Part shown: positions 1 through 9,391 of the stretch, one piece after another | How positions within the stretch are numbered: the first letter of the stretch is position 1 | Layout: each line of letters opens with the position of its first letter | Assembly (NCBI GenBank): GCA_022340665.1 | Contig: JAJDNM010000123.1 | Location: forward strand, 1 to 32,632 | DNA from: Acidobacteriota bacterium | Lineage (GTDB): Bacteria > Acidobacteriota > Thermoanaerobaculia > Thermoanaerobaculales > Sulfomarinibacteraceae | DNA length: 32,632 nt | Reading direction: 5' to 3' | Program-made: the position numbers and the translations under genes | Notes under the pieces: generated by a model | Told to the model about the DNA's origin: nothing | The model's database searches: none | Seen by the model: the letters and a program-made list of their open reading frames with translations, nothing else

Positions 1-383
1 TGCCGGCACTGGCTCCTTTCGATGAGTTGGCGGCTCTTCTCGATCGCCTCGGCGGACGGATCGGCCGGGAGCCGGCCGAGGCCATCTGTGATCGTTTGGC
101 CGGCGGCTTGCGCCGGTATCTCGAGCGCGCGAGTGGCGAGCCGGCGGAGGAGATGACCTCATTCGAGCTGCGATTGCTGGCTCGCAGGTTGGAATGGCCG
201 GAGACGGTGCAGCGCGGGATTCACGCCGTGATGGACACCGCTGACCGGGTTCGCTTCGGACGCATGCCGGCCGATGAGAATCATCTCCGACGAGCGATCG
301 AGGAGAGCCGCGGCGTGGCCGAAGACCTCGAAAAACACCTGGTCGCGGATGATGAAGCGGAGGAACTGGAGGCCACCGGATGA
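1..383 (+). CDS. C-terminal fragment of a DUF4381-like Bat-operon protein
   Basis: The reading frame is open from base 3 at the left edge, so the start lies outside the window; the in-frame TTG at 27 is not needed as a start. About 126 residues are visible. They are helical and charged, with a pattern (LRRYLERASG, TSFELRLLARRLEWPE, ADRVRF) that resembles the cytoplasmic end of small proteins found between the DUF58 and BatA genes of aerotolerance operons. The stop TGA overlaps the BatA start as ATGA, which implies translational coupling. The DUF4381-like label rests on pattern and position, not on a database match. The role of such proteins is not established; they probably assist the neighbouring membrane vWA proteins. 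Confidence 0.6.
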   Translation, partial: PALAPFDELAALLDRLGGRIGREPAEAICDRLAGGLRRYLERASGEPAEEMTSFELRLLARRLEWPETVQRGIHAVMDTADRVRFGRMPADENHLRRAIEESRGVAEDLEKHLVADDEAEELEATG

Positions 384-1374
384 TACGGCTGGCCGCGCCC
401 ATGTGGTTGGCTCTCGGTGGCGTCGGGCTGATCGCCGCGATCCTGTGGCTCCTTCGCCGGCGATGGCAGCGCTATCCATTCCCGATTGGCGGAAGGGTCG
501 AGGGAAAGCGAGGCGGACGATTGAGTTGGACGGCGATTGCCGGGATTCTGGCGGCCCTCGCCTTCGCGCCCCTGGCGGTGTCTCTGGCGCGGCCCCAGGA
601 AGTGCTCTCGAGGCAACTCGAACACGCCGAGGGCGTGGACATGGTGGTGGTTCTAGATATTTCGGGTTCGATGGCAGCGCTCGACTTCCAGCCCACCGAT
701 CGCCTTGGTGTCGCCAAGGAGACAATTGCAGACTTCCTCGAGCGCCGTCCTCACGATCGCATAGGACTCGTCGTCTTTGCCGGCGCAGCAGTCACGATCT
801 GCCCCCTGACTCTCGATCACGAGGTTGCCGGCCATCTTCTCGAGCAGGTCGAGCTGCGAACGCTGCCCGACGGGACGGCCATCGGGCTGGGGCTCGGAAC
901 GGCGGTCAACCGCCTGCGGGTGTCGACCTCCGACTCCAAGGTCATTGTGCTGGTGACCGATGGCTCCAATAACGCTGGCCAACTCGACCCCCGGACTGCG
1001 GCAGAGCTCGCGAGGGACGAGGAGATCACCGTTCATACCGTTCTCGTTGGCAGGGGCGGGAAGGTGCCGATTCCGGTGTGGATGCGCGATCCGCGGACCG
1101 GGCGCGAGTTTTCACAGATTCAGAACGTCGAGGTTGAGATCAACCCCGAGCTGCTGGCCGAGATCTCGCGAAGCACCGGCGGTGCCTCGTTTCGCGCCCG
1201 CGATCCAGAGGCGCTTGCCGAGGTCTTCTCCGAGATCGACAGGATGGAAAAGACTGTCTTCACGTCGACCCGGCTGGTTCGCTACCGTGAACGATTCGAG
1301 CCGTGGGCGCTCGGTGCACTCATTCTGCTGGCCGCCGGCGTGGTGCTCGAGGGGGTGGCTGGGAGGACGCCGTG

Positions 1375-1378
<4 letters not shown>
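380..1378 (+). CDS. batA: BatA-like membrane von Willebrand factor A protein
   Basis: The 332-residue protein has two N-terminal membrane segments (about residues 8-26 and 51-70), a vWA domain (about 88-285) and a C-terminal membrane segment (about 308-326). The MIDAS metal site is visible as DISGS at 93-97, with a TDG motif near 194. This is the standard BatA layout, with the vWA domain held on the periplasmic side by flanking helices. Bat proteins are linked to oxygen or envelope-stress tolerance in Bacteroides and Francisella, but their biochemical role is unresolved. The ATG at 380 overlaps the upstream stop, and a GGAGG at about 368-372 fits as its ribosome binding site. The downstream BatB start overlaps this gene's stop. 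Confidence 0.88.
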
Positions 1379-3125
<1,747 letters not shown>

Positions 3126-3129
<4 letters not shown>

Positions 3130-4790
3130 GAGCACGTTCCCTTGCCGTGATCGCCATTCTGGTGGCCGGTGTGACGGCGGCTTCTGCAGCCGAACCAAGC
3201 CTCGAGGTTCACCTGGACCCCCGCAGGATCGGAATCGAGGATGCAACTCTGTTGGTGGTGCGTATTCTTGAGCCGGAAGGAACGCCCGAGGTCGATCTCG
3301 GACCCCTCGAGAACCTGGAGGTGGTTTCCGGCCCGTCGACCAAGACCGAGTTCTCGTGGATCAACGGTGCTGCCAGCCGTGCCATGAGTTTCAGCTATGT
3401 CTTGCGAGCGCTGGAGGTCGGGGAAGGCACAGTCGGACCGGTGACCGTGAGGGTCGATGGCACCGAGCTCAGCTCGGAAGTCCTCAAGGCCGAGGTCGTG
3501 CCCGGCAGTGTCGTTCCGCAACAGCCGAGCAGACGTCGGTCGGCGTTCCCATTCGACCCCTTCGAAGACCTCGTTCCGCGTCGTCGGCCGACGAGCTCCG
3601 CCCGGGTCGTTCTCAGACAGCTCGTGTCCGATCGGCAGATTGCGCTCGGTGAGCCGGTCAACGCCACCATCGTCCTCGACACGACCGCGGGCGGGGTGGA
3701 CGGTTTCGAGTGGGTGTCGCCTCCTTCGTACCCCGGCTGGTGGGCGCAGAGGGTTGAGCCGCCCGAGCGGGTGACTGGCGAGGTTGTCGAGGTCGAGGGC
3801 GTCCGATTCAACCGTTTTGTGGTCTCGCGACATGTTCTGGTTCCTCTCAAGACCGGTCAGTTGGAAATTCCCGAGGTCGGTGCGCGAATCGGTATTCGAA
3901 CCGCGAGCCTTTTTGCCCCGCAGCAAGTCGTCGAGCGAAATACCCAGATGATTCCGGTCGAGGTGTTGCCGAGGCCGAGGCCGCCGGAGGGTTTCTCCGG
4001 CGCGGTCGGGAATCTCCGTTATCGGGCGAAGTTGGAGCCCGAGCACATCGATTTTGGCGAATCAACGGTGCTCACTATCGAGCTCTCGGGGAACGGCAAT
4101 CTCCCTCTGGTTGAGCCACCGGCGCTCTGGCCGACGTGTCCGGATTGTGAGAGCTACCCTCCCGAGGAAGAGAGCGACGTCACAGTGGACGCCAGCGGAA
4201 TCCACGGCAGCCGTTCCTGGCAAATGACTCTGGTACCGCGGAGCGCGGGCGAGGTCGATATCCAGCCGGTGATCCTCGCCGTGTACGACCCGGCCGCAGG
4301 CCACTATCGCAGCCACTCCCTGGGTCCTCTCAAGCTGCAGGTCGAGCCACCGCCGGCGACACCAACGCCTCCGGTGGTCGAGGCAACACCAATCCGTGAA
4401 CGGGAGGCGACGAACGAGGTCGTCTTTTCTTCTCGCGACACCGAGGAAGGTGTGCCGTTGTGGGTATGGATTGTCGGCGCGCTGGCAGCGGGCGTTCTCT
4501 TGGGGGGCGTCGTGCCGGTCGTGATCGCACGGCGGAAGAAGGGCGCGCTTCCACCTCGCCGGGACGGCGAAAGCCCCGCGGAACGTGCTCGCGAGCTTCA
4601 GGTGGCGTTGGAGAGGTGGTGGATGGATGCTCGGGCCCACGCGAAGGGGCGTGCTCTCGAGGAAGAAATGCGCCAGCTGCGACAGGAGCTCGAAGCGATC
4701 AGGTTCGCGCCCGGGAGGGCCGACCACACGGAGACGGTGATCGAGCTCGAAGAGAAGCTGCAACGGCTGATGCGTCGCGTGATACGATGA
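3126..4790 (+). CDS. batD: BatD-like oxygen tolerance protein
   Basis: This 554-residue protein begins with a signal peptide (VRARSLAVIAILVAGVTAAS followed by an AEP region), then has a long beta-rich periplasmic part with repeated immunoglobulin-like segments (about 25-420). A single membrane helix follows at about 443-466, then a basic anchor and a charged, helical cytoplasmic tail of about 85 residues. This is the usual BatD organisation, and its position directly after BatA and BatB supports the call. GTG 3126 overlaps the batB stop as GTGA; TTG 3123 is an alternative start. A purine-rich GGAGAAGG precedes it. BatD is thought to act with BatA and BatB in the envelope; the mechanism is unknown. 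Confidence 0.85.
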
Positions 4791-4797
4791 TTTTGTG
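4780..4797 (+). promoter_or_regulatory. Extended -10 element at the start codon of the diguanylate cyclase (leaderless candidate)
   Basis: TGA-TACGAT (hexamer 4783-4788) is followed by six bases and then GTG 4795, inside the end of batD. No Shine-Dalgarno sequence precedes the GTG. A transcript starting about 7 bases after the hexamer would begin at the start codon. No convincing -35 box is visible. The same arrangement occurs before four other genes in the window. Confidence 0.4.
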
Positions 4798-5907
4798 GGC
4801 GCACCAGAGGTCTACAGCCTGCCCCTGGGTGATCTCGAACCCTTCCTAGATCGTAAGCGCTACTCGGCGTTTGCGATGTCACAGCTGCAGCTGCCTTCCT
4901 TTCTCGGCGAGATTCTGAGGAAAGCCAACGACTTCGTGCCGTCAGAGGCGGGATCGATCCTGATGGATCGACCGGTGGAAAGGGGGGACACTCCCTCCGA
5001 GATCCAGCTCTACTTCCTGGCTGCGTTCGGGCCTTCGAGCGCCGCCCTGCTCGGCAAGAGCTTGCGCGCCGACCGGGGCGTTGTCGGCCACGTCTACCGA
5101 ACCGGTGAGCCGTACGTCATGGCGGATCCCGAAAGCGATCCGAATTTCTACTCCAAGTTCGACGAGGACCACGAGTTCGAGACATCCGGCGTGGTTGCTG
5201 TTCCGGTGCGCATCGAGCGCGCGGTGTGTGGCGTGCTCGAGCTGCTCAATCGATCGGATGGCGAGCGCTACACCGAACGCAACATGAGGATGCTCGAAAT
5301 ATTCGCCCGTTACACGTCGATTTCGATCGAGAATCTCCTCGACGCGCAACGGGCGACCGAAATGGCGCGCCGCGACGACCTCACCGGGCTCTACAATGAT
5401 CGGTTCTTTCACCATCGGCTGAGTGAAGATCTGATTCGAGCGGATGTGACCCGCTCGACGGTGGCCCTGCTGTTCCTCGACATCGATGACTTCAAGTCTG
5501 TCAACGACACCCATGGCCACCTGGCGGGTTCCCAGGTGCTCAAAGAGTTCGGCTGGCTGCTGACCCGGGCGGTGATCGACGAAAAGGCGACCCTCGCGAG
5601 ATACGGTGGTGACGAGTTCGTGGTCATCCTCCCCGATCACGATCTCGAAGCGGCGTGCAGCGTGGCGAATAACATCCAGAGTGAGCTTGCCGCCACCAAG
5701 TTCCTTCAGGGCTCGTTTTCGTGGTCGGAAGGCCCCGTCTATTGGAGGCGCCCTCTGACGAGCTCGATCGGAATCGCAGTCTATCCGCATCATCTGCCTC
5801 GGCAGGGCACGACCGACATGAAGAAGAATTTGCTCCTTCGCGCGGCCGATCTCGCCATGTACCGGGGCAAGGAAGACGGCAAGAACCAGATTCGCATCGC
5901 GGATTGA
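4795..5907 (+). CDS. GAF-GGDEF diguanylate cyclase
   Basis: A cytoplasmic 370-residue protein with a GAF sensor domain (about 35-185) followed by a GGDEF domain (about 190-368). It shows the DDLTGLYN entry motif (194-201), the metal-binding LDIDDFKSVND region (228-238) and an intact active-site GGDEF at 271-275, so it should make cyclic di-GMP from two GTP. The RxxD inhibitory site is absent: the matching positions (262-265) read DEKA, so product inhibition through that site is not expected. No membrane segment is seen. The gene starts four bases after batD but has its own -10-like element and no ribosome binding site. The GAF ligand cannot be told from sequence. A c-di-GMP link to the T4P genes in this window is possible but unproven. 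Confidence 0.9.
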   Translation: MGAPEVYSLPLGDLEPFLDRKRYSAFAMSQLQLPSFLGEILRKANDFVPSEAGSILMDRPVERGDTPSEIQLYFLAAFGPSSAALLGKSLRADRGVVGHVYRTGEPYVMADPESDPNFYSKFDEDHEFETSGVVAVPVRIERAVCGVLELLNRSDGERYTERNMRMLEIFARYTSISIENLLDAQRATEMARRDDLTGLYNDRFFHHRLSEDLIRADVTRSTVALLFLDIDDFKSVNDTHGHLAGSQVLKEFGWLLTRAVIDEKATLARYGGDEFVVILPDHDLEAACSVANNIQSELAATKFLQGSFSWSEGPVYWRRPLTSSIGIAVYPHHLPRQGTTDMKKNLLLRAADLAMYRGKEDGKNQIRIAD

Positions 5908-5912
5908 AATTC

Positions 5913-5936
5913 GATCCCGATCCCGATCCCGATCCC
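5913..5936. repeat. 6-bp tandem repeat GATCCC x4
   Basis: Four perfect copies of GATCCC begin five bases after the stop codon of the GGDEF gene and run into a GACGCC variant. The array lies outside any coding sequence, so copy number is free to vary. Confidence 0.9.
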
Positions 5937-6076
5937 GACGCCGCCCACCCACCCACGGTAAGACGGCGCCCCCCTGTCCCCCACCACGGCTGGACGGCTC
6001 GACGGGTTCCGCCGGCCAACAACCCACGGCCATCAGGCACCTACGGAAGAGAAGCCAGAATCAATGGTCAACCGTG

Positions 6077-6132
6077 TTGCCGTCCTGCCGTCTTGCCGTT
6101 TTGCCGTCGGGCCGTCAGGCCGTCAGGCCGGA
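6077..6132. repeat. 8-bp tandem repeat NNGCCGTC, about 7 copies
   Basis: Seven consecutive 8-bp units share the core GCCGTC with two variable leading bases: TT, CT, TT, TT, GG, AG, AG. The third ends in GTT and the last is degenerate (AGGCCGGA). The period is exact across 56 bases. It lies in the gap upstream of htrA, about 220 bp before the start codon. Confidence 0.85.
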
Positions 6133-6353
6133 GGGCCCTTCTTCCGCGTCAAAATGGCAGAAACCCGTTCCCAGCAACGGCCGTATTTCGACGGTAGATG
6201 CCCGTGCGAAGCGAAAATCTCTGAATTTCGGGTCGATTCGGGTATTTTTCTGAGAAAATGCTGCCAATCGGAAACTTGGCAGGACTTTTGCTGTTGTACA
6301 TCGGGACGATGCGGTCGCGCCTGAGCGCGCCGGCATTGCGTGGAGGTTATCGA

Positions 6354-7853
6354 ATGAAAAACGATGTCCAGAAAGTCTTCTCACTCGCGGCGGTGATCGT
6401 CGCTGCGATCCTGTTCGGGATGGTCCTTTCCGGGGGGCTCGACGTGACTCCGAGGGTCGAAGCTGACCTGTCGGACCCGGTGCCGGCTGCAGCCTCGACC
6501 GGAATGCCTCTGCCGGACTTCGCGACCCTCGCGGAACACGTCGTACCGTCCGTCGTATCCGTCTACTCGGACGAGGTGCGGGACTCGTCAGAGGACCAGC
6601 GCGGTATGCCGAACGACCCCTTCCACTTTTTCTTCGGGCCGCGCGATGACGGGCGGCGGAATGTGGATCCGCCGGTCCGCCGTTCGTCGGGCTCCGGCTT
6701 TTTCATCACCTCGTCGGGGGAGATCATCACCAATAATCACGTCATCGAGGATGCCGACAAGATCCGGGTACGCCTCGCGGACGACGTCGAGTATCGGGTT
6801 GAGGTCGTCGGCAAGGACCCGGCCACCGACCTCGCGCTTCTTCGGGTGATCAATCCGGACCGCGACTTCGACCACCTTTCGCTCGGCGACTCAAGCGCTG
6901 TCCGTGTCGGTGAGTGGGTGATGGCCGCGGGCAATCCCCTCGAAATGGAGCACACGGTAACCGTTGGTGTGGTTTCGGCCAAGGGGCGGGCACTCGGGCT
7001 CTCAGCCGAGTCGAGCTCCTTCGAGAACTTCATCCAGACCGATGCTGCGATCAACTTCGGCAACTCCGGCGGTCCGCTGGTCAACCTTCACGGCAACGTC
7101 GTGGGCATCAATACGGCGATCAACGCTGCCGGCCAGAACATCGGGTTTGCGATACCCGTCGACGTGGCCCGCCGAATCCTGCCGCAGCTCCGCGAGCGCG
7201 GGCGGGTCGTGCGCGGCTACATGGGTGTGGCAATCCAAAATCTCGAGCCCGGCGAGGCTGAAGCCTTCGGGCTCGACAACAATGATGGCGCCCTCGTGGA
7301 GTCCGTAGTGCCGGACCACGCGGCCGACAAGGCCGGAGTACGGCACGGCGACGTGATTGTCTCGGTGAACGGCGAGCCGGTGAAGAACACCCGCCAGCTC
7401 ATTGACACCGTCTCGGCCCTTCCACCCGGCACGGCTGTCGAGCTCGGTGTGATCCGAAACGGCAAACCTGAGAAATTCAAGGTGGTTCTCGAAGAGCGCG
7501 ACAGCGGCACCTCCGGTGAGGAACCTGACGATGAATCCAGTGGAGAAGGCACGGTCTTCGAGAGAGTCGGAGTGACCGTTTCCGCGCTGGATCCGATGGT
7601 GCGGCGGAATTTCCGGATCGAAGAGGATATCAACGGTGTGGTCGTAACCCGAGTTCGCCCGTTATCACCTGCCGGCGAGGAAGGCATGACGCCCGGGCTG
7701 GTCATCACGGAGGCCAACGGCGAGCCGGTCGACAGCCCTGCGGATCTGGGTAAGGTCGTCGAGCAGGTCGATGCGGGAGGCTATGTGCGTCTGTACGTCT
7801 ATAGCCCGAGAGCCGACGTCTATCGGTTCGTGATTCTGCAGCTCGAGCAGTGA
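6354..7853 (+). CDS. degP: HtrA/DegP-type periplasmic serine protease with two PDZ domains
   Basis: A 499-residue protein with a signal or anchor helix (about 8-27), a trypsin-like protease domain (about 55-275) and two PDZ domains (about 285-380 and 400-499). The catalytic triad is complete: H129 (NNHVIE), D159 (ATDLAL) and S238 in NSGGPL. It should degrade or refold misfolded envelope proteins. ATG 6354 is chosen because GGAGG lies seven bases upstream (6342-6346) and the signal begins directly after it; the longer open frame from 6258 adds residues that do not resemble the family. The gene is monocistronic and ends at a strong terminator. DegQ- or MucD-type naming is equally possible. Confidence 0.93.
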   Translation: MKNDVQKVFSLAAVIVAAILFGMVLSGGLDVTPRVEADLSDPVPAAASTGMPLPDFATLAEHVVPSVVSVYSDEVRDSSEDQRGMPNDPFHFFFGPRDDGRRNVDPPVRRSSGSGFFITSSGEIITNNHVIEDADKIRVRLADDVEYRVEVVGKDPATDLALLRVINPDRDFDHLSLGDSSAVRVGEWVMAAGNPLEMEHTVTVGVVSAKGRALGLSAESSSFENFIQTDAAINFGNSGGPLVNLHGNVVGINTAINAAGQNIGFAIPVDVARRILPQLRERGRVVRGYMGVAIQNLEPGEAEAFGLDNNDGALVESVVPDHAADKAGVRHGDVIVSVNGEPVKNTRQLIDTVSALPPGTAVELGVIRNGKPEKFKVVLEERDSGTSGEEPDDESSGEGTVFERVGVTVSALDPMVRRNFRIEEDINGVVVTRVRPLSPAGEEGMTPGLVITEANGEPVDSPADLGKVVEQVDAGGYVRLYVYSPRADVYRFVILQLEQ

Positions 7854-7866
7854 CATCGACCTCATG

Positions 7867-7903
7867 AAGAAAAAAGGCGCACCTTCGGGTGCGCCTTTTC
7901 TTT
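7867..7903. terminator. Bidirectional intrinsic terminator
   Basis: A perfect 8-bp stem GGCGCACC (7876-7883) and GGTGCGCC (7888-7895) closes a TTCG tetraloop. It is flanked by six A (7870-7875) on one side and TTTTCTTT on the other, so it has a U-tract when read in either direction. It should stop htrA transcripts and those of the converging DUF3467 gene. Confidence 0.95.
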
Positions 7904-7924
7904 GAAGGTCAGACGGCCGGACGG

Positions 7925-8233
7925 CTAATTCGTGCCCTTCGGGGATACCTCGGCTGCCCCGTCCGGCGGGTCGGGAATCGGGCCGAATGTATTTTCGTAC
8001 ATTTGAACGTTGTGGTTCAGAGCCCGCAACAACTGTTTCGCCTGAAAGGGGTTCATGATGATGCGCGCTACCACCGGAATGTCCTCGCGCCCCGGCAGCG
8101 TACGGCCGAAATCGAGCAGGACTTCGGAGTAGTTGTGGGCGATGCTGACAAAGTTGGAGTAGTGACCGAGACCTACCTCGGCGGTCAGCGTAAGCTTGGG
8201 TGTTTTCGGGATCTTGGGCGTTTCGTCGCTCAT
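7925..8233 (-). CDS. DUF3467 domain protein
   Basis: This 102-residue cytoplasmic protein carries the DUF3467 pattern: YSNFVSIAHNYSEVLLDFGR, then VVARIIMNPFQAKQLLRALN and ENTFGPIP. The function of the family is not known; members are small, stand-alone and widely scattered. ATG at 8233 is chosen because GGAGGAGG lies five bases upstream, whereas the longer frame to 8266 would contain that ribosome binding site. The start is followed by a K/P/T-rich flexible N-terminus. The gene converges on htrA at a shared terminator and has its own candidate promoter. Confidence 0.82.
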   Translation of the reverse strand: MSDETPKIPKTPKLTLTAEVGLGHYSNFVSIAHNYSEVLLDFGRTLPGREDIPVVARIIMNPFQAKQLLRALNHNVQMYENTFGPIPDPPDGAAEVSPKGTN

Positions 8234-8255
8234 GATGGCCTCCTCCAGCTGGGTC

Positions 8256-8282
8256 GGTGTAAGCACGGTAACACGTTGTCAA
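8256..8282 (-). promoter_or_regulatory. Candidate promoter of the DUF3467 gene
   Basis: Read on the minus strand, a perfect TTGACA (8277-8282) is followed after 15 bases by TACACC (8256-8261), or after 14 by TTACAC preceded by TGC. Transcription would begin near 8249, leaving a short leader that holds the GGAGGAGG ribosome binding site. The -35 is strong; the -10 is weak and the spacing short. Confidence 0.4.
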
Positions 8283-8306
8283 ACGAGAAGCGCATGCCGT
8301 GTCGAC

Positions 8307-8389
8307 GACACCGGTGCCACCTTCACAATTGTCCGTATCGATCTGCCGACCCGAACGCGCTGGTGAAATTTGTGAAAGTGGCACCTGTC
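8307..8389. repeat. Long imperfect inverted repeat (REP/MITE-like)
   Basis: The arms at 8307-8330 and 8367-8389 are reverse complements with a core matching at 15 of 16 bases (TTGTGAAGGTGGCACC against TTGTGAAAGTGGCACC), extending to GACA/TGTC ends with a 2-base offset. The 36-bp centre is unrelated. The GACAGGTGCCACTTT-type ends recall termini mobilised by RAYT/IS200-like transposases. That comparison is from memory and unverified; no transposase is present. Confidence 0.5.
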
Positions 8390-8489
8390 TCGATTCTTTG
8401 AGGATACGTGGTGACCTTGGTGTTTTCGTGGTTCAGAAGGGTGGGTGGACGCGGCATTCGGAATTCGGCTTCAGGCATCTGCAAGCACG

Positions 8490-8507
8490 TGGCACAATCG
8501 TCCAGTG
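8490..8507 (+). promoter_or_regulatory. Extended -10 element at the start of the eIF-2B-like gene (leaderless candidate)
   Basis: TGG-CACAAT (hexamer 8493-8498) is followed by six bases and GTG 8505. No Shine-Dalgarno sequence is present. It has the same geometry as the elements before the GGDEF, lolA-like, rel and aroK genes. Confidence 0.4.
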
Positions 8508-9287
8508 AATCGCGAGGACGAGATTCTGGTGCTCTTCCGAGCGGCGGCGAATGACCGTGAACACGGTGCGATGGAGATCGAGAGGTCTCTTGTTCGCGGC
8601 CTGCTCGAAAGTGGGTGCAGGATTCGCCTGGATGCCCTCCACAAGGGTTTGCAGATGCTTGCCGAGGGACAGCCGGCGATGGCCAATCTACGCTCGATGG
8701 CGGCATGGATGGCGGCAGTCGAAAGCCCCGCCTCGTGCATGGCCCGGCTTACTCGCCGTGCGGCCGTTCTCGAGGAGCTCCCCGACCGTTTCTCAGCCAA
8801 CGCCTGGCCTCTCGTCGCGAACCGACGGATGGCGGTAACGATCTCCCGGTCGTCCGCGGTGGCCGCTGTGGTGGAGGGGGCGTGGCAGCGTGGCTGGCAG
8901 GGATCGGTAGTTGTGCTCGACGGGACCGCAGCGGGACGGGGAGCCGAGCAGGCCGAGCGGCTGGCCGCGTCGGGAACAGCCGTCGCTCGGCCCGACGCGG
9001 CCGCGACCGAGTTGCTCGATCGTGACGCTGTGGTCGTGCTGGTCGGTGCCGACGCGGTTGGGCAAACACGATTCGTCAACGCAACCGGGACCGCGGCTCT
9101 CCTCGAGGCGGCCCGTACCCGAAGCGTGGAGACGGTGCTGGTTGCTGATACCGGCAAGGTGGTGGAGGAAGGGGTGGTCGACGAGATTGTCGCGCGTTCT
9201 CCGCGTCACCGGGAGGCCCCCGATCGCGAGTGGCCAATCTTCGAGGCGGTCCCGCTCGCTCTGGTGTCCGTTCGCGTCACGGAATAG
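8505..9287 (+). CDS. eIF-2B alpha/beta/delta family protein (sugar-phosphate isomerase-like)
   Basis: A 260-residue protein whose C-terminal half carries the eIF-2B/MtnA/R15P-isomerase pattern: VVVLDGTAAGRGAEQAERLA, LDRDAVVVLVGADAV, then RFVNATGTAALLEAA and VLVADTGKV. In bacteria and archaea this fold is found in methylthioribose-1-phosphate isomerase and ribose-1,5-bisphosphate isomerase, but the substrate here cannot be assigned. The helical N-terminal half (about 1-100) is also typical. At 260 residues it is shorter than MtnA (about 340), which favours a divergent member. GTG 8505 is preferred because residues upstream of it are unlike the family and a -10-like element lies just before it. 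Neighbours give no metabolic hint. Confidence 0.7.
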   Translation: MNREDEILVLFRAAANDREHGAMEIERSLVRGLLESGCRIRLDALHKGLQMLAEGQPAMANLRSMAAWMAAVESPASCMARLTRRAAVLEELPDRFSANAWPLVANRRMAVTISRSSAVAAVVEGAWQRGWQGSVVVLDGTAAGRGAEQAERLAASGTAVARPDAAATELLDRDAVVVLVGADAVGQTRFVNATGTAALLEAARTRSVETVLVADTGKVVEEGVVDEIVARSPRHREAPDREWPIFEAVPLALVSVRVTE

Positions 9288-9294
9288 CGGTCGG

Positions 9295-9359
9295 CAATCT
9301 GCCATCAGGCATCGACAGTTGGATTCCTGCAGGTATTGATAGCCGATGGCAGCTGATTG
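9295..9359. repeat. Imperfect inverted repeat upstream of the lolA-like gene
   Basis: CAATCTGCCATC (9295-9306) pairs with GATGGCAGCTGATTG (9345-9359) apart from a small insertion, leaving a 38-base loop. It sits in the 101-bp gap before the lolA-like gene and just upstream of its candidate promoter. It could be an operator or a decayed repeat; no U-tract follows. Confidence 0.35.
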
Positions 9360-9372
9360 CTTCGCGCTCTTG

Positions 9373-9391
9373 TGCTAAAGTACTCGCCGTG
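9373..9391 (+). promoter_or_regulatory. Extended -10 element at the start of the lolA-like gene (leaderless candidate)
   Basis: TGC-TAAAGT (hexamer 9376-9381) is followed by seven bases and GTG 9389. A poor -35 candidate, CTGATT (9353-9358), lies 17 bases upstream. There is no Shine-Dalgarno sequence. Confidence 0.45.

Larger units (their letters stand above)
5908..6353. other. 446-bp non-coding gap between GGDEF gene and htrA
   Basis: No convincing gene is present. The stretch holds two simple tandem arrays (GATCCC x4 at 5913-5936 and an 8-bp repeat at 6077-6132) and a C-rich stretch around 5940-5980. Before htrA there is an AT-richer part that includes a possible extended -10, TGA-GAAAAT at 6251-6259. 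A promoter for htrA should lie in this AT-richer part, which would give a leader of roughly 90 bases, but I cannot identify a -35 box with confidence. Confidence 0.6.

Noticed and set aside
6077-6132. 8-bp array considered as a CRISPR remnant
   Set aside because: Units are contiguous 8-mers without spacers, and no cas genes are nearby.
6258-6353. Longer htrA start at ATG 6258
   Set aside because: The extra 32 residues precede the signal helix and lack family similarity, whereas ATG 6354 has a well-placed GGAGG. The 6258 ATG lies within a possible -10 box.
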